Below are positions 1 to 12,301 of a stretch of DNA of 64,000 nucleotides, in pieces (the first letter of the stretch is position 1; each line of letters opens with the position of its first letter). The stretch is from Nemania diffusa (lineage: Eukaryota > Ascomycota > Sordariomycetes > Xylariales > Xylariaceae). The notes under the pieces were generated by a model. That model saw only the letters and a program-made list of their open reading frames with translations. It was not told where the DNA came from and searched no databases. A program made the translations under genes and the position numbers. Where the stretch lies: the NCBI GenBank assembly GCA_038501195.1, contig JBBPUQ010000008.1:3420501-3484500 (forward strand). Reading direction: 5' to 3'.

Positions 1-147
1 GACATGCTTGGTCCAATCTCTCTGGGCTCGAAGGGCGCCCTTGATTTCGAGGTGTTGATCCTTGTGTATGCGTAGTGCAATACCCTCGTCGAGTCCATGG
101 GTCTCATAGACACTGGGATCGATTTCTCGAGAGTAATTGAATTCCAT
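1..147 (-). CDS. Chimeric terpene synthase (prenyltransferase/cyclase), N-terminal part, cut by window edge
   Basis: The minus strand opens with ATG at 147 and stays open for 49 codons to the window edge. The N-terminus begins MEFNYSREIDPSVYETHGL and continues with EGIALR, a conserved Lys/His patch and GALRAQRDWTKHV. This is the layout at the start of fungal fusicoccadiene/ophiobolin F-type synthases, whose class I cyclase domain comes first and is followed by a prenyltransferase domain. Those enzymes make C20 or C25 terpene skeletons from C5 units. The aspartate-rich metal-binding motifs lie further in and are outside the window, so activity, product and even the presence of the second domain cannot be judged. 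A divergent P450 begins 1.5 kb away, which fits a terpenoid cluster. A single-domain terpene cyclase with a similar N-terminus is the main alternative. Confidence 0.8.
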   Translation of the reverse strand, partial: MEFNYSREIDPSVYETHGLDEGIALRIHKDQHLEIKGALRAQRDWTKHV

Positions 148-1647
148 GATATCGACTCAGGTTCAACTCAGGGGGTGAAGACGAAGGTAGAAAAAAAGGG
201 AGGAAGGAATATAGCGGAGATAACAAAATAACAACGTGGCACATGGACGACTTGTACGAGGACCAGCTCCCATATAAAAAAAATATAAAAATAAAAAAAA
301 CAAGCACGCTCCCTCCTACCTGGGTCACCTGGGTAGATAGACCTCTCTGGTTGTTGGTATTATGTCTCTTAGTCTCCCACATATAATGAAGGGGGCTTGC
401 TTGGAGGCGCTGGCCCGGGCCTAAGTGGTAGGGATCTATGATCTATACTACTGGTATCTCTTACCTTGGTGGCCCACTCATCCGACCAAATCTAGCAATA
501 CGTTCTTGGAGGTTACTATGAGCATATAGGGTAGGTGGTTTGAATAGCTTCGGTGGCTAGCAGGTAGTGGCTGACCTTGGTCGGGAGCTTAGGGGAGTGG
601 ATACCACTCAGGAGGGCTAAGTCCTTGGATGCTGTAAGGTATTTTCTGTAGGTAGGTATGCGTATGTAGTGTCTATCTAGATTAATTAGCATAAGGGCAC
701 CTGGGCAGTTATGCAAGGTGACTATTCCGTACCTAGTAAGTTTACAGAAACTAGTGCCATTACGCATATACGGTATGTAGATAGCAGGTTTTCCGGCTTC
801 CGTTTTGAGTATTATTTTGACTATAGTTAGACTATTTCAAGTGTAGCTTTGGGTCAGAACAAACAATAATACCTACACCTGCAGTAAAAATAAAAAAAAC
901 TAACTAAAAAAACAAAAATAAAAAAAAACCACCCCCCCATCCACCTAGCAAAATAGCATGATTGGTTGACGGGTCCTTAATTTATCGCCTATTTGGTGGA
1001 CAGCTACCAGGTATAACAAAGTGTCACGGTATATATGCATTGAGTACATGGACCCAGTCGAATGGAACGCCGCGTGTGGTAGCGTGGTTAGGGTGGCAGA
1101 CCCCTGAACGAGTACCCAGTATTCTGTACTGTCTCATCTTGGCCGTTTTGGTGATCTTGTACCAGCATGTACACAGAAAGATATCCCGTAGTCTAGTGGC
1201 ATCGTTGCATCGTAGCTAGTATCGGCCGCAGGAGCAAGCAGCGCCGGCACCAACGACGCCACCACAGCAGCCCACGCCGGCACCAGCACCCGCACCAGGA
1301 AACGCAAGGAGCGCCAGGAGCGCCATCAGGGGCGAGCTATAGGCATGCTGTGGTTCCCCATGGAATTTGTGTAATCATTCATATCATGTCATGTGACTGT
1401 TGCCCACGAAATCATTGGACGGTTGTCTCCTTACCTAGGTAGACTATCTCATGTTCCGCACCTTAGATATCTATCTACGTAGGTGGCGATGTAGGTAGTC
1501 AAGCTGCCAACAATTACCTATCTGCCTGTTTACTTGATCTACCGAAACCGACTCTAAGGGCGTATCTAGAGCGTTGGGTAAAGAAGCTGTCTTCTCGCCC
1601 GCCATTTCCTCGGGCAGCATTGGTCTTGTTCAGTTCACGTAACAGAA
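148..1647. other. Divergent intergenic region between terpene synthase and P450
   Basis: This stretch separates two divergently transcribed genes and should hold both promoters. It contains A-rich and C-run sequence at about 881-937. A GC-rich patch at 1226-1342 reads as a Pro/Ala-rich peptide ending in a stop. No complete gene was recognised. Confidence 0.6.
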
Positions 1648-3710
1648 ATGACGGCTCATATCACCCAATTCCTGTCACAAGCCCACCCGGCAGCGCTGAT
1701 CAGCACCTTGCTGTTGGCTTGGGGTATCTATTGTGCTGGTCTGGTCATTTACCGCCTCTACTTTCATCCTCTGGCTCGTTTCCCAGGCTCCAAGCTGGCC
1801 GCGGCGACGGGGTGGTATGAGTTCTACTTCCAGTATTGGCTCGAGGGCCAGTACATATTTGAGACGGAGCGGATGGTGAAGAAGTACGGTATGAAACACA
1901 ACTCCCGCCCCCCAGCCGATATCCCATATCCCATATCTCTAAATCGGGCTCTTCGCTTCTAGGCCCAATTATTCGCGTCAACCCGGACGAACTCTTCATC
2001 CATGATGCTGAGTTCTACAATGAGCTCTACGTGACTGAGAGCACGCGGCGGACGAATCACTACGATAACTTTGCTCAGGGGATTGGCTTCGATGGTTAGT
2101 GTGTCTTTGCCCTTGCCTCCCCTTACGTTTGCGTTGACATAGTCTAGGTTGTCACCTTTTGACGGTGGAACATGACATGCACCGGGCTCGGAGAAAGCCG
2201 CTTGAGCCGTACTTCTCGAAGATGGGTATCTCACGCTTGCAGTCTATGCTTGCGGAGGTCGCACTACACCTAGAGACGCGATTAAGACAGTACGCTGGCA
2301 CTGGCGAGGTCATCCGACTTGACCACGCATTCACCGCCTACACGGGCGATATCATAGGGCGAATGTGCCTAGACACCGATGACCCCGGTGATCGCTTTCT
2401 GAGCAAAGATGACTTCTCTGCGGACTGGTAGCTTGCTCCCCTGTCTCTCGCTAGCACAGCGCCGCCCCTAACCTTGGCTGCTAGGTCCTGGGTCATGCAA
2501 ATGATAATACGTTCTGTTCCACTCTTTTCAGGCTTTCCCTGGATCATCCGGTAAGTATTGCTCCCTTGCTGCTGCTACGCGTGCACAGATAGGTAATTCT
2601 GGTGCTGTGACCAGTCTTCTCAGTCCGATTCCCGGCGAAGTACTATTGTGGCTATATCCAAGAGGCCAAGCATTCGCTACGTTCCAGAATGTTTGAAGAA
2701 TTGACTCCTACTTCCGTCAACTTGCCACTGACGCGTCGACAGAAAGCACGGAGCAACATCCGCAAGGCTCTAGGGTCTGATTCGATGAGCGAAAAACATG
2801 TAGAATCGCTATTCCACCATGTTGCTAATAGCGACATGCCCACGTCAGAGAAGTCCGAGGAGCGGCTAGCGAAAGAGGCTCAGTTACTCCTAGGAGGCGG
2901 GACTGTCACAAGTGCCCGCACCATTTCATGCGCGACTTACTATATCCTTACTAGACCGGACGTTGCGAAGCGACTTGGAGACGAGCTGAGACAGCCAATG
3001 GCGGAATGGCCAACTCATGTCCCATCCTGGGCAGAGTTGGAGAGGTTGCCCTTTCTGCAGGCCGTCATCAAAGAGGCTCTGCGGTATGTCCCTATCCACC
3101 TGCTCCGTTTTGTCCCACGTAGCACTCATCTCGGGCACAGTGTTGACTTCGGTGTCATGACTCGGCTTCCTCGGATCTCGCCTGATTTACCGCTTCAGTA
3201 TAAGCACTACACCATTCCGGCTGGTGTACGAGGTCTCCATGGTTCTGGTGCTGAATTCCGCTAACGCACCGCGTAGGTTCCGGTGGGAATGTCATCATAT
3301 TTTATGCACACGGATCCAGATATCTTCCCGATGCCCCTCGACTTTGTCCCGGATCGATGGCTTGGCACGATCAATCCCCTGATGAACCGGAACTTTGTGC
3401 CGTTCGCGCGGGGGTCCCGAACCTGCTTAGGCACCAAGTATGTCTCTATTCTCTTCTTCTCTCTTTTTTTCTCGTGGTTCTGATCCAGGACCCTGCCTGC
3501 ATCCGGGATAGCAGCTGACTAAACTTCCACTTCCCTACCAATAGCTTAGCGATGGCCGAAATCAGTCTCGTACTGGCTGTTCTGTTCCGTCCAAACGGGC
3601 CGAAATTGGAACTTTTTGAGACGGACGAAACTGATGTCCGAGTAGCACACGACTTCGGCGTGCCCTTGCCTAAATTAGACAGCAAAGGCGTCCGCGCATT
3701 TGTTCGCTAA
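1648..3710 (+). CDS. Cytochrome P450 monooxygenase, trichodiene oxygenase-like
   Basis: I reconstruct nine exons: 1648-1888, 1963-2094, 2148-2427, 2485-2550, 2615-2690, 2743-3083, 3141-3225, 3277-3437 and 3545-3710. They join in frame to 515 residues, the normal size for a microsomal fungal P450. Residues 15-38 form a membrane anchor, followed by the proline hinge [10 protein letters not shown] (40-49). The I-helix reads GGGTVTS (316-322), the K-helix ExxR is EALR (376-379), and the heme loop FARGSRTC (450-457) is complete with its Cys ligand. The segments [15 protein letters not shown] and NSDMP are typical of the trichodiene-oxygenase-like (CYP58-type) group, which often acts on terpenes. 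Intron 2691-2742 lies inside a longer open frame and would be missed without comparing frames. The gene is divergent from the terpene synthase at the left edge and is likely its partner; the substrate is unknown. Confidence 0.94.
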
Positions 3711-6302
3711 CCACGATGCATTAAGGAACTCTACATACGCAGAGGGACCCCACGTCGCGTCCCAATGGGCAAGAGATCGGTCGTTGCGAGGGTGATCTAA
3801 ATTCGCCTACGCAGTACATGAGGAGACTTGCTGGGAGCGGTGAGGATAGTTAGCGTGAAGCCCCTGGTCATTGACCTTGATGTACCGCCGTAGACAGTTT
3901 AGTCGAGCTATCCGTCTTGCGAGGACCCCCGCAAAAGAAATTCACGTGTGTTCGAGATGCCCCCAAATTGGCCCTTCCCTGGTCGGATCTGCAAGTGACG
4001 AGCGGGACAGTTCCAGAAAAGTTCTAGAATCCGCCTTTCGGTGTGTTCTGAATGGTTACCAACCGTCCACGTACCGGCGTTTTTTACCATCCCACTAGTG
4101 ACTACGCAGTATTGACGTACTATATAGGTATGTAGCATTGGATGGCGCATGTCTGGTGTCTTGCATAACCTATATGAGTTTGTGTACCACGTCCCGGTTG
4201 GGCGGGTCGAGTGTTGGACATCTGCTTCGTTTCCTGAGCATGTAGATAGTGTAGAGCAGTATGTCTAGTACTGTAGAGCAACGGCCGGTTTATATCCTTG
4301 ATGGTGTTGATTGAACTAATGCTCATCTCGGGTAGGGAGTCAAAGGATTCGCTATCTAGTGTTAGCAAAGTCCACCACTTGCGAGGTGCAGTGACTAGCC
4401 TCGTCTACCTATAATACAAGATGGTAATGATGGTTGTAACCTACCTAAGCTACACTAGTCGGATTAGCTTATAAACAACATTTCCTGTTTCTACAGTATA
4501 GTATAAGTGGGCGTAAATACTCTAGACTCTAGCATACCCATCCTAAGCCACTATAATGTGTGTCCGCAGTATGCCAAGTTACTGCCATGGCAGACTAAGA
4601 AGTACGATAGCTTATGTCAGCGCACGTGGCCCAATAAACTATGCTTCGGGTACCTATTGCACTCGTATAAATAATGATCAGTTACCTCGATATATACTGG
4701 GACTTTTGTATAATGCCTTCGTCTTGGCGAGCTATTCAGCTCAACGATCTGTAACGATAAGAGTGGGAAACCTGAGTGAGCGCGCCGGTATGAAATAGGC
4801 TAGCGTTCGAGAAAGGGACTTTCACGCAGTGTAGGTATGGTACGTACATATGATGATCCAAGCCTCCTACAGCCGCTACCTTACGTCTACTGTGTACTGT
4901 AAAAGCTATTTCAAACACCACGCTAGATTTACTCCAGGGAACTCCCCCTGACAGTCCCTTAAAAATACAATAGTGAATCAGTAAATCGTGCTTCAAACCC
5001 GATAGAGCGCCGTAAGTTCGGCATGCTTTCTTTAGTGTATACTTTCAATCCTAGTCATATAAGTAGATGTATAGCAATAAGCTGTATAGAGAGACATGAG
5101 TAAGAGCAGGGGGTTGAACTGCCAACTCCGAGTCAGGGCACGACATGGGCATCGATGGTTCGTCAGCTTAGATGTACCAAACTTTCACGCAAGGGGTAAC
5201 ACGCTTAGGTAGATGAAGAAAACTCAATAGCTTCGGTTATTCCCGATCCGAAATGGAGAATTTCTACTTATATCTATTCTTAGTATACTCAACATGGTCT
5301 GTACAAAACAAAGTGTACAAGTTATTAGGCGGTTTCAAAAATAAAAAAATTTTGTTCCACTCGTTATTTCTCAGCAGCTATTTCAATATCTCAGGAATCA
5401 TAATTACCTACAAGGGGACGACAGAGAGACGAAGGCCGCGTATTTCCTGGTCTGCTAGTCAGAGCGATGGGATGTCGTAGCTGCGTCTCGAAGGGTTCGA
5501 CTAGACACTGCCCACAAGCCAATTTCCGCCTCTCCATCGACTAGTGGGCCATATCTCGTCATATACGTATATACAGTAAGTGTAAGTCGACGGAGTTTCA
5601 CACCGACGACTCTCGGGGAGGAGGTGCTGGGATTCTAGAAACTTTATGAGGCGGATCTGCGCCGCGAAGGCATCTTTCTGTCAGCATCCGCAGTTGGCAG
5701 CTCTCGATAGGATTATTGGATACTGATATCCTAGGTATCCTGTTTCCGCAGCTGAGTCGTTTGTTCGACATCACAAACTCTTCCACTAATTACGAGAAGC
5801 CATGTGTCAAGCTATGCAATCCTACCCAACGATATCACCATAACGGCATCGCCTCCCGTCAGCCTTTGCTAATGGTGTAACTAGTTAAGACCTTTGCCGA
5901 CTTTCGCTAGGGTTGGCCCAGGCAGCACCTGAAAACACCAATGGGGGTACTCAATATCTGAGAGTCGCTCTCTGACTGAACTAGCTATGCTTCAGTTCTA
6001 TGCATATAGGCAGTTCGAATTTCATGGTAAACCTCGAGCTATGGCAGTCATATATCATTGCGCTTACTATGAATGTCGAATGTAGCTGAAGCGATTAAGC
6101 CAGACGATCCGCCTAGCTTCTACCCCTAGCTATCCAGCACATGTTTACTTATCTAAAGCGCTTCTGGGAGATGGAGCTATAGCCGACTCTGAGTAGAGCT
6201 CGCGGCGGTTAGCGCCCCGATCGATTAGAGGGCAGTATGCTTCACATTTCGAATGGCGCGCATATTTGAGGCCATGCGCAGCATCTTGATACCAACCTAA
6301 CC

Positions 6303-6831
6303 GTGAGGCTTCCTCTAACTCCGGTAGGTAGTCTAATCAATGGCATGGCCTACGTATGTCATCACTTTTTATTCACTGTCAGCACTTCCGAAAAAGTTGG
6401 CCCGGCAGGCAAAACTTGCAGGGGCCGGCAATCCAGCCGTTATGGTATCAACGCCACCAACTCCGTACCGATGACTTCGCATGATGCTCATAGGGGAACG
6501 CGAACCTTTCATAATATCCGCTTGTTTCATGCAGGTTTATATCTGGATCTTTCTTGCGTCATCCATGTGTGCGAGCCATGGAGAATCAAGCATTGGCCTT
6601 CCGTATAAGTCGTGTTCTGGGATGGACCTGGAAGGCCTTGCGGAACGTTTTCCGCCTCAAAACCTGGAAATCAAGGCGGCAAGGGACTATTTCGGGCACA
6701 GCGACTCCACAATGTCACATGCTTTCGAGCCGATACCTTCGTTCCGGGTCGGATGGTGCACCTTATTGACGATGCGCAAGTACGTGGCTGGGGCGACGGC
6801 ATCATTTGCTTTGCCAAGACATGATTTGTGA
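6303..6831 (+). pseudogene. Possible decayed coding patch
   Basis: Within the gene-poor block this region is GC-richer, and all three forward frames are open for 70-116 codons over the same bases. The pieces look like parts of one protein, for example a frame ending MVHLIDDAQVRGWGDG near 6800 and another with CRGRQSSRYGIN near 6430. I could not join them with convincing splice sites and do not recognise a family. It may be a frameshifted relic, a gene with introns I failed to place, or chance. Confidence 0.2.
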
Positions 6832-9800
6832 AGGGCATAACGTTTGCATAACTATACTATGCGATGTGTGAAAAGAAAAACCTCAAGGGGCAATTTTCGT
6901 ACATGGAAAAATAGCCCAGGGTATGTTGCCCTACACATTTGATGTGGTGACCTTCAAGTGACCCCCTCTTATCGTCGTCGTCGTAGGCAGTGCTAGGTAC
7001 TCGGGGGCACTGGATGATGGAATCGACCACCTGAGGATCGTTTAATACCCCCTTCCTCCTTAATCCGGATAAAGAGTTCATCTAGAGGACGTTGCTGATA
7101 GACTTTAATTCAAATATGAGAGATAATGAGCTAACTAGTGCACAATCCGCATTTTTTATGGACTTATTCTCATCAACCTCGTATATAAAAGTGACATTGA
7201 TGGTCAACTACAATGTGACGTCTTCTACTTCAGAGTCCCAATATGGATCGTAGCATGTTTCTCTAAATCTCAGCGCCGAGCGAGTTCTTAGTGGTAGACA
7301 GTCAACTACCAGTCTCGCCTGGTATCCCTTTCAATTCCTTATTCCACATGTTTTCAAGGTTTGCAATATTCTCTACGAACAAGTAGTATACACAGGTGGT
7401 ATACTTGCTAAGTGTCAGGCGATAAAGTCGCAGCTAGGTCGCTGTAGGACCCCTAGGGGTATCTGTACCAATTACTACTATTATATAAGGAGTAGAGTCC
7501 TCCCCTATTCTTGGAGGAGGACTCAGGAATCAATGATATTGAGCCCTGACCCCATACTACTATCTAGTTGCTACCTAACTGCTTGTGCTTGTGTGACCTA
7601 TCTTCACTCTGGACCGTATCCCATGACACTAAGAAACACGAATATCTACTTTACGATAAAAAGCACATAGTAGCTTTCAATACTCAAGCGACAGACGCGT
7701 CTAGAATGCCGGTAAGGTATCGAATCGAGCGTCTTATCGATTCAAAGTTAACGTGTAGCTAGGCGGATTGTCGCACAGCTTGGGGACTGAACATCTAACC
7801 ATTAAGACACCTACACATATTCAACAACAGGCCTTTCGAAAAGAATATCGATGGTGCAAGGACATATATATATATGATCTAAACGTGAGTGTGAGAAGCC
7901 TATCGCAATGGAGACAGCCATGTTTGCAAATCGCTCGTACTTGATTGATAGCTATCTCTAAGATGAGACAGAAGCAGGAAACCTCTGATTTTGATACTAC
8001 CCAACCTAAAGAACCATACATGCCCTCCAGTCCGAGAAACGCCGGTCACCCCCTCCTCTTCACTTGCTAAGCAATAAAGCCGCTGGAGGTGCACTCCTAG
8101 GGATGTTTACCGAGTATCACTGGCCTATAAGAATAGGAATAGGAGTTCTCCCCAGGTATTTAGAAAGGATTCTGGATTCAATATCTAGTGTCTACCAATC
8201 CTTGTTGATATATATGATACATGTGGTATATCTTGACCCAGGGCTAATTCCCCTAATATCACTAAAGCACCTTAGTCATTCCGCCATCGTAAGGGTAGCT
8301 GCCTTCTGGAACAAGGCGATTACTGTACCTATCAAGCTTGAGTATCCACGTCCTCATAAGTTAGAAGAGCTATCGGAGCAGTTTAGACAATAGGTAGGTC
8401 ATTGGAAGAGTCTTACCAACCATCCTTACTGTCTTAAGGACCACGCAGAGCTAAAACATCTCTTAACAAAGGCACTCACGAGATAATAAAAACACGCATA
8501 GTATATATAATTATAATTGAGAGCAACGAATTCACTAGCGAAATGAACATGGGTTTGACACGAACTGACATGAGATTTCGAGGCATCGTCCTTCTGTCCC
8601 GTTGTTTTTGGATCGTGCCGAGACTTATACTGCCATTTTAATACGCCTAGCGGCGGATTTTGTATAGCTAGAGGCAGCGAAGGGCCAAGGCTGCTTCATA
8701 TCAACAGTGATAGAACCTTAGTTCTGTGTTCGCCACGTAGACCACGAGATATAAAATCAACATCGTTTTTGAAGAGCAGGCGGGCGAGGTCACAAATTCG
8801 CCACGGTACCTACTAGGAGAGCGACCATCACATCATCATAGCTAGTATGAAGACAGATAACCCAAGAGTGCCGAGACTTTAGGCCAAGAGAGGCGATTAT
8901 CATTGGCCTACCTATTCTATAGCTTGCGATGTTTGATTGAACAACGACAGGCTGACAGCCAAGCCAAAAAGTAAAGAGACCCCCACCCCCTATCCGCGAC
9001 CAGCCGTATTTACCGACTTGATAAAGCGACTCTGTGTGCGCTTTGTAGAGAAAGGAAGCCTCAACGGAAGCCTCAACTTACGGAGTATAGAATTTATCTG
9101 AAGTTCCGAATTTACGGGACAAGATGGTAGAAGGATACGGCTAGCTCGACAAGAGTCGGGTGGATGAGTTTTCATAGACCTGCGATGGCAAATCCCCACG
9201 TGCTTATAGAGGGGCCATTTGATTACTAGAAGGTCTTCTTCTGGGAATAGTACGTATACTTTGGAGATTAACAAAATCGACGGAGGCGTTGCCCAGTGCT
9301 CGGCGCGCTCACTCACCAGTCATGAGCTCGGCGTATTCGTCGTTATCATCCTATGTTGAGACTAACTGATTGGCTAGAGATGACAAGGATATAGCTTCAT
9401 GATGTCGTCGTGATGGCTATGTGCGACTGGAGGCTGACGAGAAGTTTGGTGGTTTTGGTGGTGTGACGGTGGCCTTACGGTCTCCCGGAAAGCTTATGAT
9501 GGGAGAAGATTCGGTGAGTATTTAGGGTCTCTTGAATATTTATATGCTTACACACGATCATACTAAAGCGCAATGCTAGAGGCGGCGAATCTGAGTTGGA
9601 TCTATATTGATGATCCTGTTTATCAAAGGACTTTTATGTCCCGAGATAGAAGGTGAGAGAGAGGCGGATCGAATTGCGTGATGACTTGGCTGCAAGGGTC
9701 AGCTTCTATCTAGATGAAAGTTTTTCCATTTTACCCCTTTTATATGATTGATGTCTCTACATAAATATATATACAAACTTTGGAATAAAGGGCCAAATTA

Positions 9801-10494
9801 CCTAATGTAAATAATCTTGGGAAGCCGTGTAGACTAAGTATCTAGATAGCAATAAGCAGTCTACATCCTTAGGTGTACTATGACAGTCACGAGAACTGAG
9901 CACTAGACATGCGTACTTAGTGCGGCTAAGTGCGGGTATATACGTTTTTTTACCTTCCATGCCTGGCTTAGCTGTCATCCCAATCTAAGTCCGTCAACTT
10001 CAATTATTCTAAGGCCAAATGGTAAATGTGCAAAGCGCCTCACTTCTCCCCGTGTCTTTGAAAGCCTTAGTTCTGCTAGAAGTGAGGGTTTTCTTCATTT
10101 TGCTATTCGGATTGCTTACTCGCAAGTTCCGCCAAGGATAGTACCGGCACGAGTAATGTTGGTTCGACTTAACGACGTATACCCCGACAGTCCTTTATTA
10201 CCTACCATCTAACAAATCGTTTATTCAGACCGCGAGCGCAAAGACAAGCATAAAATAAATTCGACATGAATCATAATTTGTCCCAGTAGTAGGGCCGTCT
10301 ATACCTCGAATTAGAAATAAGTAAAAGAAATATCGACTTGCCGCGTGTGTATACGAGAGTTTCTCGCGATGGCGAGAGGTGCTATGGCGTGCTCGCCAAG
10401 CCTTGAACTTTGCTGCAAATACTACGTAAAGAAAACTCTATGGCGCCATTGGCTACCCAAATGAGATCGACAGTGCGACGGGAGTAACCATGCA

Positions 10495-10500
10495 TATAAA
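10495..10500 (+). promoter_or_regulatory. TATA box of permease gene
   Basis: TATAAA lies just upstream of the first in-frame ATG at 10503 and 69 bp before the ATG at 10569, which argues that translation starts at the later codon. Confidence 0.4.
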
Positions 10501-10568
10501 GTATGAATGAAGAATGTGAGCCCATCACTTGGCCCCCGCCTCTTAACCTCCTCTATCTATCATCACGG

Positions 10569-12301
10569 ATGCAGTCGTATGGGACCATGGACGACCACAG
10601 GAATGGTGGTAGTAGCGATACTATCAAGGAGCCCGAGGCAGGTGTCTCGCCACAGACCACAGACGGCGAGTCTATCACCAACGTCCAGAAATACGAATAC
10701 GATGACTCGCGGAAAATTGGTATCACCGGTGCTACGTTCCTCATCCTGAATAAGATGATCGGAACCGGAAGTGAGTTTATTGCCATGCTATCATGTTGCA
10801 GGCCCAAATGGTGTCGCGCATGCTAACGCAAGAGCTAGTCTTCTCAACGCCGTCCAGCATATTCGCTGCCACGGGCTCCGTCGGCGTGGCCTTGTTTCTC
10901 TGGGTCATCGGCGGCATCCTTACCTTCTGTGGCCTCAGCGTATGGCTCGAGTTCGGCCTCGCCATTCCTCGGTCTGGTGGTGAGAAGAACTACCTAGAGC
11001 GCATCTACCGACATCCCCGCTACCTTGCCACGTGCGTGTTGGCATCGCAGATGATCCTGCTGGGCTTCTCGTCAGGAAATTCCTTAGCTTTCGGACGGTA
11101 CGTCCTGGCCGCCTCTGGCAGCAGCCAAGGAGATGGTTGGGCCGCTCGCGGTATCGGCGTTGCTGCGATCACATTCGCTGTTGGCCTGCATTCCATCTTC
11201 CCCAAATGGGGCATTCGCCTTGTCAACGTCCTGGGTATCTTCAAAGTGGTTATCCTTTTGTTCATAGTGTTCTCAGGTTTTGCGGCCCTCGCCGGCCATC
11301 TTCGCGTGCCTAAGCCGAACAACTTCCACAACGCGTTCGAGCTCGAAGTGACCGATGATTACGGCGGCACGGGCGTCTACGGCTATGCGAACGCGCTGCT
11401 CAACGTCGTATACAGCTACAAGGGCTGGGAGAACGCCAACTACGTTATCGGCGAGCTCAAACACCCCCGCAAGACGCTGGCAATCGCCGCCCCCATTGCT
11501 ATCGGTGGCGTCACGATTCTTTATGTGCTAGCTAACGTCGCATACTTCGCTGCGATCCCCAAGAAGGACTTGGCCACGTCCGAAGTGCTCGTCGCAGCCT
11601 TGTTCTTCAAGAACGTGTTTGGCGACAGCGCCGGTGCAAGGAGTCTGCCAGTGTTTGTGGCGCTGAGCAATCTTGGCAATGTCCTTGCTGTGAGCTTTGC
11701 CCACTCCCGGCTGAACCAGGAATTCGGAAAGGAGGCTCTATTGCCATTCAGCACCTTCTGGGCTTCAATCAAGCCGTTTGGCGCCCCCGCCCCCGCCGTA
11801 AGTAAATATCCTCACCAGTCTGGAACTGTACGTCTTATTAACTGAGCACAGCTGTTTCTTCACTGGCTTGTGACAATCATTGTGCTTCTTGCCCCGCCTG
11901 CCGGCCCAGCGTACAACTTCATCGTTAATCTGTATACGTATCCGGGCGCTTGGATCAACGGCTTCGTGTGCGGCGGCTTAATCTATCTGCAGTGGAAGAA
12001 GTCGGAGAACTGGTCTTCGCCGTGGCACACGTACCTGCCGATTACCGTTCTCTACCTCCTGGCCAATATCTTTTTGGCGGTCACGCCTTTCATCCCTCCG
12101 AATGGAAACTGGAACGCCGACGGATACCCATACTACATCTTCCCCGTTGTGGGCGTGGGCGTTCTGCTCCTCGGTGCCTTCTACTGGGTCTGCTGGACTA
12201 AGATCTGGCCGGCTATTGGTGGCTACAAGATTGTCGCGACGCGCATTGTTGATGAGCAAGGCGTGGAAGCTATTCGGTATCGCAAAATCAAGAATCAGTG
12301 A
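10569..12301 (+). CDS. Amino-acid permease, high-affinity methionine permease-like (LAT/APC family)
   Basis: Three exons, 10569-10770, 10839-11797 and 11852-12301, join to 536 residues. The first intron carries a GCTAAC branch site. The polar N-terminus ends in ILNKMIGTG, which continues across the intron as IFSTPSS; this is the signature of the first transmembrane helix in MUP1-like L-amino-acid transporters. About twelve hydrophobic segments follow, with the conserved YSYKGWENANYVIGE loop near the middle. It should import methionine or related neutral amino acids at the plasma membrane. The start is uncertain: ATGs at 10503, 10569 and 10587 are in frame. I prefer 10569 because a TATAAA sits only a few bases before 10503. 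Substrate is inferred from family only. Confidence 0.92.

Larger units (their letters stand above)
3711..10568. other. Gene-poor AT-rich region
   Basis: About 6.8 kb with no convincing gene on either strand. Open frames are short, usually lack ATG, and show no recognisable domain. The only coding-like patch is a GC-richer block at about 6300-6840, listed separately. A TATAAA at 10495-10500 belongs to the permease promoter. The sequence looks like old, mutated repeats or heterochromatin, but I could not identify an element. Confidence 0.55.

Noticed and set aside
2615..2742. Apparent frameshift in the P450
   Set aside because: The frame change disappears when 2691-2742 is removed as a 52-nt intron with GT...AG ends and a CTGAC branch site, giving continuous family sequence.
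7760..7830. tRNA-like sequence on the minus strand (TTAATGGTTAGA... TTCAGTCCCC)
   Set aside because: No acceptor stem or T-loop consensus could be paired.
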